A stretch of 64,000 bases of DNA from Coniferiporia sulphurascens (lineage: Eukaryota > Basidiomycota > Agaricomycetes > Hymenochaetales > Hymenochaetaceae): the NCBI GenBank assembly GCA_002794785.1, contig NBBA01000024.1, forward strand, positions 124,001 through 188,000. The letters run 5' to 3'. This document shows positions 11,201 to 22,727 of this stretch, piece after piece (the stretch's first letter is position 1; every line of letters begins with the position of its first letter). Made by a program: the position numbers and the translations under genes. A model generated the notes under the pieces. The model was not told the DNA's origin and did not search any database. It saw only the letters and a program-made list of their open reading frames with translations.

Positions 11201-12815
11201 TCACCAAAGAAGCCTGAGAACATCTTCTCGATCCACTGCTCATCCTCGACGCTCGTAGTGGCGTGCCAGCGGTAAAGGCAGTTGAACTCAACACTGACTG
11301 CGTTTCCCTGACCGCGCTCGACGAACGTATGATCGCTCTTGCGGATCTCGCCAAACGGATCGAGACTCCAGCTGATGCCCATACGCACGAACCCGAGGAT
11401 CGCAGAGAAGTAGTCGGAGAATACGACGTTGGCGAACCACCCGCAGTTGATCAGGCGTGCAGTCTGGAATATCTCTTCCTCTTGCTTCAAGAGCTTCGTC
11501 ATGCGTTGCGGGTCGTTACTGGCGATCTTGTCCGGGTCGACCCATGTACCGCGCTCGTTGATGTCGAGCAACTTACGCGCGATGTACTGCAGAGGCACTC
11601 GTTAGCCAACCGTGCGTGGATAGCAACATAGAACGCACGTTGTGGTTCCTGCTGAAGAGGACGAGCAACACGCAAACGGCAGGCGGGAGGAGGAGCAACC
11701 TGTCCTCCGCAAACGAGTCCGGGTGAAGCAGACCGCGTCCATCGCGCACACGTACAGTGTCCTGGCTCTTCTGGTCGACGCCGTACAGCGGAGTGAGATC
11801 GACATAGGAAGTGGTCTCGTTGATGTTCCAGTCCGTGTGCGAAGTACGGAAGCACGTGTGGATGACCAACGCCGCGAAGGAGAACATGAGCGAGGACAAT
11901 CCCGCGGGGTGCTTGACGAACTATGGGCCACATGATGGATCAGGACATGTATGGAAGGAAGAAAGGCGTTTCAGCAAATTCATCCGCACCTTCTCGCGCT
12001 TTAGAAGCGTATCAAAGACGAGTCCGGGATCGGGGAGCATGTGACGCGGGAGCGGATGAACCTGCTGCACCGAGCGCGCGTACGGCGTATGGGACTTCCC
12101 CATGTCGGGCACGCTGACGTTGTTGAACGAGCCATCCGCCGTGCGCCAGGCATACTTGTTGGACACGTACGTCGCAGGCGGGTGCGCCAGATCATTGTAC
12201 ACTAGCCGTCAATTCAAAAAGGAAATGAATCAGATTACCATATCCGGTAAAATTAACGGCAAGGAGAGTTTATAACTTACGGAGTGAGACGATAGCGTCC
12301 TGCAGCTTCGCAGCCACTTGTGTATCGGGAGGCGTATTCGCCATCAACATGAGGGCATGCTCCAGCTTGTTTACCAAAGCATATATGTCAGTTGCCGATA
12401 ACGCGGAATCTGAATTGAAGAGTCGGAGAACCGGCACGTACGAGCATCTTGCGGTCGTCAATGCCGCTAGAGTGGCGGAGCGCGTCAATGAGAGCAGAGA
12501 TAGTCTGCGGGTCAAGGACGATCGGAAGGTCCTTCTTCACCTGAGGCGACCGAGTAGTGTCAGTGATAGAGTAGACTCGCGAACGTTTGCAGGACGTACG
12601 AGTTCCTTGACCTCTTTCAGGACCTTGAACGCAGACGAGGTGGCCTCTTCCACCGTAGGGCTAGACGGCGCACTGCCGTTCGAGTGCCCATTGGAGGACT
12701 CGCCGTTCTTACCCTGCAGGATGGCGGTTAGACTGGGAACGAGGATGATGGAGCAAAAGAGACTAACGAGGATGGTGGAAGAGCGGCGGATGGCGAACTT
12801 GCGTATGGTGCTCAT
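8204..12815 (-). CDS. Ppo-type fatty-acid dioxygenase (heme peroxidase plus degenerate P450 domain)
   Basis: Relative of linoleate diol synthases and Aspergillus Ppo proteins, which oxygenate linoleic/oleic acid to hydroperoxides (oxylipins). The model has 21 exons and 1,092 residues: 12600-12815, 12442-12540, 12281-12365, 11990-12201, 11639-11920, 11105-11586, 10870-11056, 10800-10815, 10637-10732, 10095-10569, 9797-10028, 9645-9730, 9468-9591, 9243-9399, 9071-9175, 8974-9003, 8814-8902, 8626-8733, 8485-8564, 8297-8387, 8204-8230. Every junction keeps phase. The N-terminus carries a hydrophobic segment (residues 13-33). The peroxidase domain contains VIHTCFRT (His225, likely distal ligand), NINETTSYVDLTPLYG and FNCLYRWH (Tyr403 catalytic, His406 proximal ligand). 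The C-terminal half is P450-like, with KIFPNPSEVD. Its heme loop reads GDGISRSFG, with Ser1019 where the thiolate Cys should be. Dioxygenase activity is therefore expected, but hydroperoxide isomerase activity is not, as in PpoC/10R-DOX, which also lacks this Cys. Confidence 0.92.
10800..10815 (-). other. 16-nt microexon of the dioxygenase gene
   Basis: The segment TTCCTGGGTCTCAAGA encodes FLGLK plus one base. It is flanked by an intron of 54 bases (10816-10869) and one of 67 bases (10733-10799). Including it restores both phase and the conserved order SLNDFRK-FLGLK-TYSSFLEWN. Skipping it would shift the frame. Confidence 0.85.
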
Positions 12816-15800
12816 GATGGCGGGATGAGAGGAGGGGGAGAGGGAGGACCTAAGGAAGAGGTTCGACTTCTCAAACGGAGGAGGGGAGGGGGGGTTCTTG
12901 TACTAACCCAACAAGCGCCCTGTCATAATAATAAACGACAAAAGCGAGATCCTGAGCAGAAAAGGTGAGAATCGTGCTTCGCTGTAATATTTCGAGTGTT
13001 ACGGATGCGGAAATTGGAATATTCTATCCGCATGCGTCATGAAATCAAATGACGTGCAGCAGGAAATATTGACACCAAGCCTACGACCGGGAGGTACATC
13101 TCACCGTAGATTCAGCAGCGCACTAGGGTCGACGATTGACCCCATGTAGTAGTCCCGGTTCTGTCAGTGCTCAGAAGACGCTGTCAATATACGTAACAAA
13201 TGGCGCTAAAAAGCACCCGGCTCGGCGGCTCGAGACTCGAGAGGTCCCGAAACTCCCGAGTGGTGTGCTTCCCCGCATCGCGAAATGACTAGCATATTTC
13301 CGTCGGCGGGGAAGCTCGACGAATTTGAATTCCCATTTCTCCTTTTCCGGCCTAGGGTCCTTATTAGTGTGTGAAACGAGGAAGACCATTCCCACACTTG
13401 TCTTTCCTGTCTTGACCCTCTTGATCGTTGTGGATCGTCTGCGCCACCTGTGCTCCGTAGACCTGGAAATGCAGCTTGGAAACGCACCGCACGCGTGACG
13501 ACCATGACATACGGTATTTACGGGTCCTGAAAAAGTGTAAATGTTATCGCTGGGACACGTCCCTTAGTTTGGTCCCCTTTCCCTTAAACTTTGACCCAAT
13601 TTATTCTACCACTACCGGCACTATGGTGTCTGTTTGTATTGTATCCTGGCCTTCTTATTCCAACGTTAATCCGGATGCTTACGGTATTCCTTCAGTCCTG
13701 ACTACCGACGACACCGACCATCTCCTATTGTCAGTACTACCAATACCATTACCAATACTACATCAACGACCGACCAACGGTAAGAGTCTAGCGGTCACCC
13801 AACAAGCCCATCTGTGCGCGTACACTCTATCTCCGCTTAACCCGAGAAGCACAACGCTCCAATCAAACAGCTAGACCGTCGTCCGCATCCGGGTCTCATT
13901 AGTATTTCGATATTAATGTTGGTAATTACTATTCGTCTCGCAGTGGACAGGAACAGGAATGGAAAACAAGAAACAACTTGAAGAACCCCGGTAGCCTGAG
14001 GTCCGAGTCTAGACCCCAACACCGACACTAGCGCCGGGTTCTTCTGTAGTTACAGGTCTATAACTAAAAGAATTAAAACCGAAGCTGCAACCTCAATTAT
14101 CTTGCACATCCGCATGCAAGTGCGTAACTGTTACTCGCTCGTCTACGTCTACGTCTCCTAAAGCTCCACTTCAACCACAGCCCCACACTCACTCACTCAT
14201 TCACAGTCCACAGTTCAAGAAGACGGACAAAACCGAAAATCACCACAATAGCATTATTAATATCAATACCACCAATCGCACCGAGTCCAGTTCCAATCTG
14301 ATCCAGTCCAACTAATGGGAATCAACGGGATCCAGGTACGGTTAGCAGCAAGAAGCAAGAAGCGGGAAGCAAGCAGCAAATCCAATCCTCCCCGCCTTCC
14401 AAAAAAGAGAAGAAGGATCTCTATTGAAAAGCCCACACGCCATGCGCCAAATATTACTATAATCCAACCACCGGCAGATCGCCGGCTCCCTCCGGAAAGA
14501 AGACGAGGCAGACGAGACGATGTCGTTTATACGGGACCTCACTGCTCGAGATAGGTGCAATTAATCGTCGACGAGGGGGCAGTTTCTCAACTCGGTTCGT
14601 CCGTGTCAGCTTCTCCCGTATTGATGTGCCTTCCCTAATGCACTGGTACAGCATCCTCGAACATTCGAAAATCAAAAAGTCCAATCAAAAATCTAAATCT
14701 AAATCCGACGCCGACGCTACCAGCCTCCCAGGTCGCGAAATAAAACAAAACAAGGCAAAAAACAAAACGAAATAAATACATCTAAACGCAGAAAGCCAGT
14801 ATCGAACCGCCCGTACCAGCTTACGTACTATGAAGAAAGAAAGAAAAAAAAACCCCGGAACTACAACTGCAACTGCAACTGTACAACTTTGAACTCTTAC
14901 TCACACTCACCGCCTTGATTCGGCTTTAACTTTCCGTCCCCATCGGCTATACTGTAATTAGCAATTAGTAATTAGCAATTTCTTATTAGCCGCAGTACGG
15001 TAGGATTAAAGAATCTGAAACAGGCATGGACCAGCCAGCCAGCCAGCCAGCCAGCCGCCAGCCACAAGAACAGACGTAGAAGCCAAGGGCGTCAAGAGAT
15101 AGCGCCGCGGCCCGGGCGCGCCATGCGCAAATACAGTACACCGGGACGCCCAAATGCCCATACAGTACACGTACATGCGTGGTTGTACTGTATTTACTGT
15201 ATCTCCGGAATTTTGGAATTCCGAAACGAAAGCTTGCGGGCTTCGACTCTGCGTCAGGTCCCGGAGGTGCGGAAGTGAGGAAGCGAGGGAGCGGGAGGGA
15301 CGGAAAACGAAAACGAGGACGGGGGTACGGGGGTACGGGAGAGGGGAGGGGTCTTGAATAACGGAAATGAAAGGCGGTGCCTGGGTACTACTGTATTGAC
15401 GGTGTTAATATTAGACATTGATATTGATATTGGGTGACTGATACAGCACGTACATGTACTGTAATCTCACCCCGGCCCGTCCCGCGCCCCGGAGCTGATG
15501 TACAGTACATTCATTAATATTCTCAGCGTACTGCACCCATTTCAATGAGATTCCCGCCTTGCCACAAGCGGCTCGGCAAGGCGATATATTGTACGTAATA
15601 TAAACAACGAAGGAGCGAACCCATTGAAGTAAACCATCCTTCTTCTTCTCTCTCTCCCCTTCTTCCTTCTTCAAGTTCATACACGGCCCCGGGCCGGGAA
15701 CCACGGTACACGACGTTCCACTCCCCACTACCGAGTGCTCACGGTCCGAACGAAGAAGTTTTTTAAGGGTGCTGTGCGTTAATTAACTACTTTATTACAA

Positions 15801-16342
15801 TTCTCTATTCTCCTCCGAGTCGAGTCCATGCTAGCGACTGCGTGCGTGTGCTTCCAGTTCCCTTCCTCATCCTCTTTTACGCGCCAGCCACAATTTGTAA
15901 TAGCAGTCGCCGGGCGCTAACACAGGTTATTAGTACCAAAAGCGCTGACAACTACGTAAATATACTCGAAGTCTGTGTTTCCATAGCAGTTCAAAATTTT
16001 CAAATTGCATAGGCTCACCGTAATTTTAACGTTGCCACAGACCAAAGTAACCACAATATCGATTATGTAAGGAAAGCAGCACTGATATATTATCAAAACA
16101 AGCCCCCTGGCTTTGCCAAGGGTTACTTAGAAAGAAAATTCTTCGCCGGCAAAGTGATTAGTAAAATTACTAGTAACATTCTTACGGAAGCGAGGGCCGA
16201 GTGTTTTTATTACGTAGGAAATCAAATACCGCACACGACTCCGAGACGAAGCGCGAAGTGCGAAAGCACACGAGAAGAACCCGTGGACAGACGCACTACA
16301 GTACTCCCAGTCGAAACAAAGAAACCGGAAGCAAAAAGTCAG
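12816..16342. other. Long intergenic region with simple repeats
   Basis: No gene could be supported. It contains the dioxygenase promoter side (12816-13100), a CCAG tetranucleotide repeat near 15039-15058, and a zone at about 15100-15740 rich in GTAC-centred words (TACAGTACA, TACTGTA). Short frames here lack family signal or splice support. Confidence 0.4.
15036..15062. repeat. (CCAG)n microsatellite
   Basis: Six tandem CCAG-type units, followed by an imperfect GCCAG copy. Confidence 0.85.
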
Positions 16343-16424
16343 TGATGAGAGTGGGATTCGAACCCACGCCCCCGGAGGGATTAGATCCTTAGTCTAACGC
16401 CTTGGACCGCTCGGCCATCTCACC
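16343..16424 (-). tRNA. tRNA-Leu (anticodon AAG)
   Basis: 82 bases without an intron. The acceptor stem GGTGAGA pairs with TCTCATC, and the discriminator is A. The D-arm region TGGCCGAGCGG serves as A box, and the anticodon stem TTAGA/TCTAA encloses loop CTAAGGA, giving anticodon AAG (Leu, CTT codons). A long variable arm marks a type II tRNA; the T arm GGTTCGAATCC serves as B box. A run of five T on the transcribed strand follows about ten bases downstream, a normal Pol III terminator. Confidence 0.95.
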
Positions 16425-17604
16425 TCTGCGTATAAGAAATTCACGTGTACACCTCGGCCTGCATGCACATGAAAGTGGAAGTAAGAGGATAGGAAGTGAG
16501 TGATCACCGGTGGCCCGGTGGGAGGTTCGGCTAGACCCGGCTCGATTTAGCCGCTGCTCTTGGTCCTTCAAGTCTGTTACGTCAACACACGTAAGAACAT
16601 ACACACCAGGGCACCGACCGCACTGCAGATGAACTGAAGCAGACCTGAACCTAATGTGCCATTCTTGTAGACAAGCCCGGGCTTGTTGTAAAAGGTCGGT
16701 TTCAAATGCTATAGCCTGGTCTGTACCTTTTAAATAACGAGCATCGCACGTCTGTTTCCCTTTCTGGAGTATTAGGTGATCTGAGATCCGAGTCCCCCAT
16801 CTAGATCTCTGGTGACACAGTTCAATCACCGACCAGCGAGACGCCATAGGCAAGGTAATTCTCACGGTCCCTAAGTTACGCAACATCTTGAATATAAGAT
16901 TATTCTTCGTCCAGCTAGGAGCTGGCTATCACCGTACAAAACTAAGGAAAATATTGAGCGGATTCAAGTGAGACATGCCAGCAGAAGAAAAAGAAAAAGT
17001 GGAGATAGGTTGCTCCCACAATAATATGAATCGAATCAAAACTGATGAAATACAATCAGTTTCAATCACCGGCTAATGGAAAAGCGGCGCACGGGTCGCT
17101 GAGACACTCCGGTAACAAAGCGCTGTGTGGCCCTTTGACTCGGATTATGTCCTAACCTGCCCTTGTATAGTACTACTTTACTTCCTTTCGGGGAGGACCT
17201 TGGTGTCATGGGGACCTTATGGGAAGTTCCCCCCTTTTCTCACCTTCAACTTGACCCCAGAGGGACTTTGCGATATTGTTCCGGTATAGCTAACGGCCGC
17301 TGACCGTAATCCGTAAGTGCGGCTACTGCGAGGAGTTCTATCTATGCGCACATTAAAGTTTAGATTAGGAATCAGGCACAGAATTGTGCAAAGAGCATCG
17401 CAACTATATATTGATATGATCAAAACGACGGACTAAAGGTATTATGGAAATGCAATTACCGTAATACCACTCGTCGACACTACAAAAACGGGACATGCTC
17501 TGGACGACATGGACGACATTTTACCTAAAACTATTGTGTATAACGCTAATAAATATTGTCCCAAGTAAAACAGAAAAGGTCCATTAAACATCAATAATCG
17601 GATA
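16425..17604. other. Intergenic, nothing recognised
   Basis: The minus-strand frame reaching 16886 runs into the tRNA and is rejected. No other coding signal was seen. Confidence 0.4.
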
Positions 17605-19135
17605 CTAAACGCCTAGTTGTGCACGTCGAATTCCGCCATATTCAACACTACCAGAGTCATTCCGCGGCGTCGATGTCATGTCCACCCGCGAATCGAAACT
17701 ATCTGTCCCCGCTGATTTCTTGCCAGAGTTGACGGTAACATGAGAAAGAAGGTTCCCGGGATGGAGGATGGCGAGAGTGTACACTGAGATAACTATCATC
17801 GCCCCGTCGAAGACGTCTGTTTGTAACGGCATTATTAGCTCCATTGTATGCGCCGTAAATTGAAACTTAGACATAGACCCACCGAAGTATACCTGAGTCC
17901 GGATGACATCCCCTGTCCATCCATTTGATAGCTCTATCGTACGGTATATAGAACTACAACCCGTGCATATGAGTAAAACCGCTCGCACGGCATTAAACAT
18001 ACGAAACTCGTACCGAATGAAGATGCACACGGTGCTTATGATTAATGCCACTACCATGAGCTTAAGCTTTTGATCCATTACTCCTCTGCCGTTGTCGACA
18101 GAGGTGTCACGAACTGGCCTGTCCTTATGATAGCGGACCAGGAACTCGGTGGCAAGAGAGGCGTATATGATAATGGCAACTATTTTGAAACGATGTTTAG
18201 AAATACATTCAGGCATTTGATAATATTGGAATAGGACGTACCCAGTTGGATAATAATACCAGCTAGCATGATGTGTGCGCCCCTAAAGTGTGGAAAAATG
18301 GGTTAACAGAGTGCTCTCCAGCTTAGGTTGAGTGTCCTTACGTTTCTGGGTCCCCTCCGTCGCTAGGCGAGGCAGCTTCCGATGCGGATGCGCCACCGAC
18401 AGCCTGCACTACTAGAGCGACAACATCCTGATAAATAATATATTTGTCAGGGGAGGAAAGTGGGAAAGAAGATCTATATGATGGGGTACGTACGGATGTA
18501 CAGAAGATAATCGTATCTATGAAGCGTAACCAGGTAAACGTTTCAGCGAAAAGTTTTTGTGGGCGTGCTTATTGAGATGTGCACTTACACCATCGTGGGC
18601 CTAGACGACTGTACCGACTCCCGAGTTGGCCGATGATCCTACCCAATATGACGAAGTTAGCTGCCAATATCGGCGTCGGGGAGATAATCGTGGACGAAAT
18701 TCTGAAGATTTTCGTATTCAGTCGTGGATATTGCACAAAATAGAAAACGTCTTACTGCATCAGGTACGGGTTGAAAGCATTGCCGAGGAACGTCTTGCTT
18801 GACCAAAGGCGACCAGACCAGCCTATGACTTCCCCAGTGACGCCGAGTACGATCGTAGGGAGCAGCCACCACATTCTATAATGGATGGCTTTGCCGAGAT
18901 GAACAACTGGAAAAAAGAGGCAAGTAAGTCCATGGTGGAACGGTGCGGCAAATCGTCAGAAAGAAGTAGACGTACGAGCGGCGAGGCCAAAAAGCGAGAC
19001 GAAAAGTGCGCATATCCACTCCGTTGGTATATAACCGTATTGAAGGCCGGGATTAATTATACCCTGCATGGAAGAGAGTTTTCTTTTTTGAGGACGCCAC
19101 AACAAGCGTGTGTGCGACACAAGTGTACATACCAT
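17605..19135 (-). CDS. RTA1-family seven-helix membrane protein
   Basis: RTA1-like proteins are fungal seven-helix membrane proteins linked to lipid-related stress and drug resistance; their transport activity is not proven. The model has ten exons, 317 residues: 19133-19135, 18976-19063, 18756-18906, 18589-18701, 18494-18516, 18342-18427, 18242-18282, 18014-18179, 17883-17953, 17605-17816, all in phase. Family landmarks appear in order: YGYIPTEW, LGKAIHYRMWWLLPT, GEVIGWSGRLWSS, ISPTPILAANFVILGRII, RLGPRW, ALVVQAVGG, LATEFLVRYHKDRPV, SIYRTIELSNGWTG and FDGAMIVISVYTLAILHPG. The charged C-terminal tail (DSFDSRVDM) is cytosolic in relatives. The start codon alone forms coding exon 1, directly before a GTATGT donor; this is the only phase-compatible start seen. 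A TATATAAG box lies about 80 bases upstream (19215-19222). Confidence 0.9.
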
Positions 19136-20230
19136 CGTGTCAAATGTCGTTACTGAACGCTAAGGGAGAGAAGGAAGGAAATAATGGTAGGGTGCTGTCA
19201 CATCTGGGACGATGCTTATATACCTGGACTGCGCCACCCCCACGGTGAGCACGACCGCGCAGCACGGCAACAGCAATGCAGGGCCGCTGCTACTCGGGAT
19301 CTCGTATGCGGTGTCGCGCGCGCGCGATAATATCCATATGTGGAGGAAATGATGTCGCTTTCTCCGCTGGGCGTCCAAAAGCCAATGGGCGCAACCTAGG
19401 TCCCAGTGCGTGGCGGGGCGCAGCATCAACTGGTGCACTTTACAGTCGGTAAACACAATGAGGATACAGAAATTAGACTGCGATATCGATGAGTTGCCGA
19501 GGAATGTATTATTGTACACAGCTTTCGAGGCTGCGGGATCAGTGCGTGGGTGCGGCGTGCGGCGGTCCAAGGCCGCCTCGCGGGAATTGCAAGCAAATTT
19601 CAATGGGGGATTTCTGACAAATCGGAACCCAGCTCGGAGTCCTGTACGAGTGAAGCATACGGTCAGTATTCTTTGCGGTCTCACAATTTTCTACCATACA
19701 TCATGTACTGTACATTGACTTCTTATTTGTTAATCCTTCAGCCCTTCACCCTTCGTCAAGAACGCGGTTGCTGTCGTGATGAAACCGTAACTCTGCGTCC
19801 CTGTTATGAGCAACCGTGCTGTGAGCTCTGTTGATTTATTTCCAAGAGTGTAACAAATATCTTCATATCTACCTTCTGACGATTTACCCCTGCCATGGTG
19901 GTAGCATCGGTAAACGATGTGACGGTGCCGATTCGACGCACTGCAAGGGTCTGGATCAGCCGGAGCAAGGCACACCTCGGCATGCAATCTCACCAAAGGC
20001 CGGCCGTTCCGTTACTAGTACTGCGATCAGAGCGCAGTTCACTATGCAATCTACGCAGCAGTTATTGACTGAACTTCATGCACCGGTTTTTATGGACCCG
20101 CATGGACGTTGGTTCGCTCCTTATCACTCACCGTTCGCAGCCTACAAGGATCGCCGTACCCGTACAACCCCCGAAGGCAAGTTACCCGGCCCGCTGGGCC
20201 CGAATCAACATGTCAGAAGCAAAAAGTCAA
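19136..20230. other. Intergenic region upstream of the RTA1 gene
   Basis: Holds the RTA1 promoter, with minus-strand TATATAAG at 19215-19222. The overlapping frames at 19160-19996 have no family signal. Confidence 0.4.
19215..19222 (-). promoter_or_regulatory. TATA box of the RTA1 gene
   Basis: TATATAAG on the minus strand, 80 bases before the predicted ATG at 19135. Spacing suits a short 5' leader. Confidence 0.5.
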
Positions 20231-20312
20231 TGATGAGAGTGGGATTTGAACCCACGCCCCCGAAGAGATTAGATCCTTGGTCTAACGCCTTAGACCGCTC
20301 GGCCATCTCACC
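20231..20312 (-). tRNA. tRNA-Leu (anticodon AAG), second copy
   Basis: 82 bases without an intron, near-identical to the copy at 16343-16424, with the same anticodon AAG. It has acceptor GGTGAGA/TCTCATC, T arm GGTTCAAATCC and anticodon loop CCAAGGA. The 3' flank GAAGCAAAAAGTCA is shared with the first copy, so the duplication took some flank with it. It contains the same T5 terminator. Confidence 0.95.
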
Positions 20313-20709
20313 GCACAGTCGAGTTGGCCGGTGAAGTTATTTTCTCGAGCAGAATCCTTCTTCAGTACTAGTTGGAGGTGGTCGCGGTTGACTTTTGCTT
20401 AGTCATGGTGGCGATCACTGATCCAAGCGAAATATTAATGGCTATGCGATTAATCGGCTTCGAAGCTCAGACGAATCATGCTTGGGCTGTCGAGACATGT
20501 AAACACAATTTCACGGTGAATCCAATGTCTTTAGAATACAGTATGTTAATGGCATGCTGATAGTCGAACTTCTGCGCTATCGATGGTTCGAAGGCATAGC
20601 GTGTCCCAGGGCCGCACAAATTCCAAGCTCGTGTCTGCAAAACACGCCTTTGGCTACCAGCCACTGTATTACCGAAGTTGTTCAAGACTATCATCACCCT
20701 CGTTGAAAA
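20313..20709. other. Intergenic, nothing recognised
   Basis: Region between the second tRNA and the ankyrin gene. Overlapping short frames on both strands lack support. Confidence 0.4.
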
Positions 20710-22168
20710 ATGGCTTTTGACACACCCTCCATGGCTAGCGACAGATATTGCGGCTCTTCGTTCACGCTAGAAGGGCTAGCCCTCGGTATTTTGATAGGCT
20801 TCCTATTTCTCTATTTTTTCTCCCTGCATCTTCGGATGTTTGCCATCGACTCAGGGCAACATTACAATCACCTTCGATATCTTTTCAACGCACTCAAACC
20901 TAGTAAAGACAATTCGCAGACCTCCGTCCAGGACGAGTTCCCCAAGCCCGAGTTCACTACGACCGCGAAGGAGCCTCTTCAATGGGATGACGCTGTGCGG
21001 ACATTGTGTAAGGCCATGGCACGAGGCGACGTTGACTTTGTTTCGCGGTAAACAGGCGCTTATCATTATCGATCTCATCATCTGAGCGGCTCATTTCGTT
21101 TCGGTTTGCTCCTCTATAGTACACTTAAGACTGCCCCCTCCTTGGCTAACAAGTCCAACCAGGCCCGATACTCTCTTTTACACGCTGCAGTTCTCTCCAA
21201 TAACGTAGAAGTTGTCAGGGTTGCGCTCGAACTGCCAGGCGTCGATGTTGGTTCCGTCGACAAATCAGATTTTGGCGTTGCGGTTGAGTTGAACGTGCAA
21301 GAGACGGGCCTCAATATCTGTCCTGCGAACACTAAAGGAGCCACGCCCCTGCACTATGCCTGTATGATCGGCAACATAGAAATCGCCACGATGCTTCTGG
21401 AACATGGTGCAGCATTCAGCGTGGGTGATAACGAAGGGCGTGAGCCGGTGGCGTACTTTGATGTACACAAACATTCCGAGGCTTTGGCTACATACCAGGG
21501 GATTATCAAGGACCGGCAGGAATGGTATGATCACCTTTATGGTACGTCTTCTATGAACCCTACTAGTGGCCTATTCCAGAGCTTGTTTTGCGTCTAGAAA
21601 CCTGCACGATCGATGGTCTTGCCAAAATGATTAGCGAGAATAACTTCAAGAGCTTTGAACGGTTGAGTGCAGCTTTGATTTTTGCATGTTTTTAATACGT
21701 GTCCCAATACTCACCCACGTTTTCCTTTTTGCACTACGCAGTTCTGTGAGAAAATACCCATTCCTTGCGGCATGTCATACTCGCTTTAAGTTCTTTCCTC
21801 TCCAAATGGCTGTAATACGTAGACTTTGGCCCTTCGTCGAGCTCCTTCTTTCCGTATCTCCATCAATAATCAATCTTAGAGATGACCGTGAAAATGATCC
21901 CAGTGACGAATCGCTGGAATTCTTCGCGCCATCCACGTATCCTCACAAGTATGTCAATGGAGCGACGGTCTTGCACTATGCGTGCCTCACAGGGGACCTG
22001 GCCATTATCGAGCTCTTGCTTAAAGCTGGTGCAGACTGGAATATAGTGGACCGCATGATTCGAAAGCCGGAAGACCTAATTTACGAGGGCGGAAGGAATG
22101 GAGGGTACGTCAAGCGGGAGTTTATACGCCTTCGCGAAGAAGAGGCAGAGAGGAGAAGGGGAATGTAG
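20710..22168 (+). CDS. Ankyrin-repeat protein with one N-terminal membrane segment
   Basis: 416 residues from four exons: 20710-21047, 21120-21541, 21598-21661 and 21742-22168, in phase with GT..AG junctions. A single hydrophobic helix covers about residues 20-40 (LALGILIGFLFLYFF). Ankyrin-type helices follow: YSLLHAAVLSNNVEVVRVAL, GATPLHYACMIGNIEIATML and GATVLHYACLTGDLAIIELL, with loops such as GADWNIVDR. The protein ends in a charged helix (FIRLREEEAERRRG). In many basidiomycetes a similar ankyrin region precedes a ClpB/Skd3-like AAA+ ATPase, and this C-terminal helix resembles that linker. No Walker motifs follow here, so it may be a shortened relative; this is inference. Exon 3's donor (GTTGAG at 21662) was chosen because it alone keeps the next repeat open. 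Confidence 0.75.
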
Positions 22169-22268
22169 GATATATACACTAAGCTTGAGCCAGAGGTTGG
22201 TGACGATATTGGGTAATGGTGATAGGAAAAGGGGAGGCTTCGACGGAAAACGGAAAACGACGGAGCTT

Positions 22269-22727
22269 TCATAGGGAGGACGGGCCCGTTGAAATGGACA
22301 TGTCGTCTTCTTGATACGCGCCGTCAACGCACTCATACCCATCTTCAAGTGCAAGCACACGAACTTTGTCCGCAAGAGCATCCGAATCAGGAGGGACGGA
22401 TTCAAGTACAAGCCCAGAATCGGCCACGCTAAGTGTGTACTTGTATAGGATTCGCGACCGGGTAGGCGATCACAATAGAAAGCGGAGTAGGAGGCGTCGG
22501 GAGAGTATTGGGATGTGCAGTTCCAGACTGTTCACAATCGGCACCAGGACGATTGGCGCGTCTACAGGAAGCTGCTGGTGTTTCGCGGCGCACGGAACCG
22601 AGCTCGTCGCTCCGGAGGGCGTCTCCGTATTCTAGTCGGACGTGAACGATGGTGGTTGGGGGCGAAAACGGAAGTTGAACAGCGAGGCTGCCGAGGTAAA
22701 TTTGTACGTATTCGTAGCGAATTGCAT
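22269..22727 (-). CDS. Small unrecognised gene (partial model)
   Basis: Two minus-strand exons look coding and join in phase: 22474-22631 and 22269-22428, across a 45-base intron starting GTGATC. They encode SVPCAAKHQQLPVDAPIVL, a hydrophobic/Arg-rich stretch (LSRRLLLRFLF), then an acidic tail with SDALADKVRVLALEDGY and a TGA stop. The 5' part is unresolved: an ATG at 22727 begins an open frame that meets a TAG just where an acceptor (GACTAG) could lie at 22632, but I found no phase-compatible donor. The start may be elsewhere, or the gene may be broken. It ends about 100 bases from the ankyrin gene's stop, so the two genes converge. Confidence 0.4.

Noticed and set aside
16389..16886. 165-codon minus-strand frame ending in GEMAERSKALD
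   Set aside because: Its end is translation of the tRNA-Leu gene, a known annotation artefact; the rest shows no coding signal.
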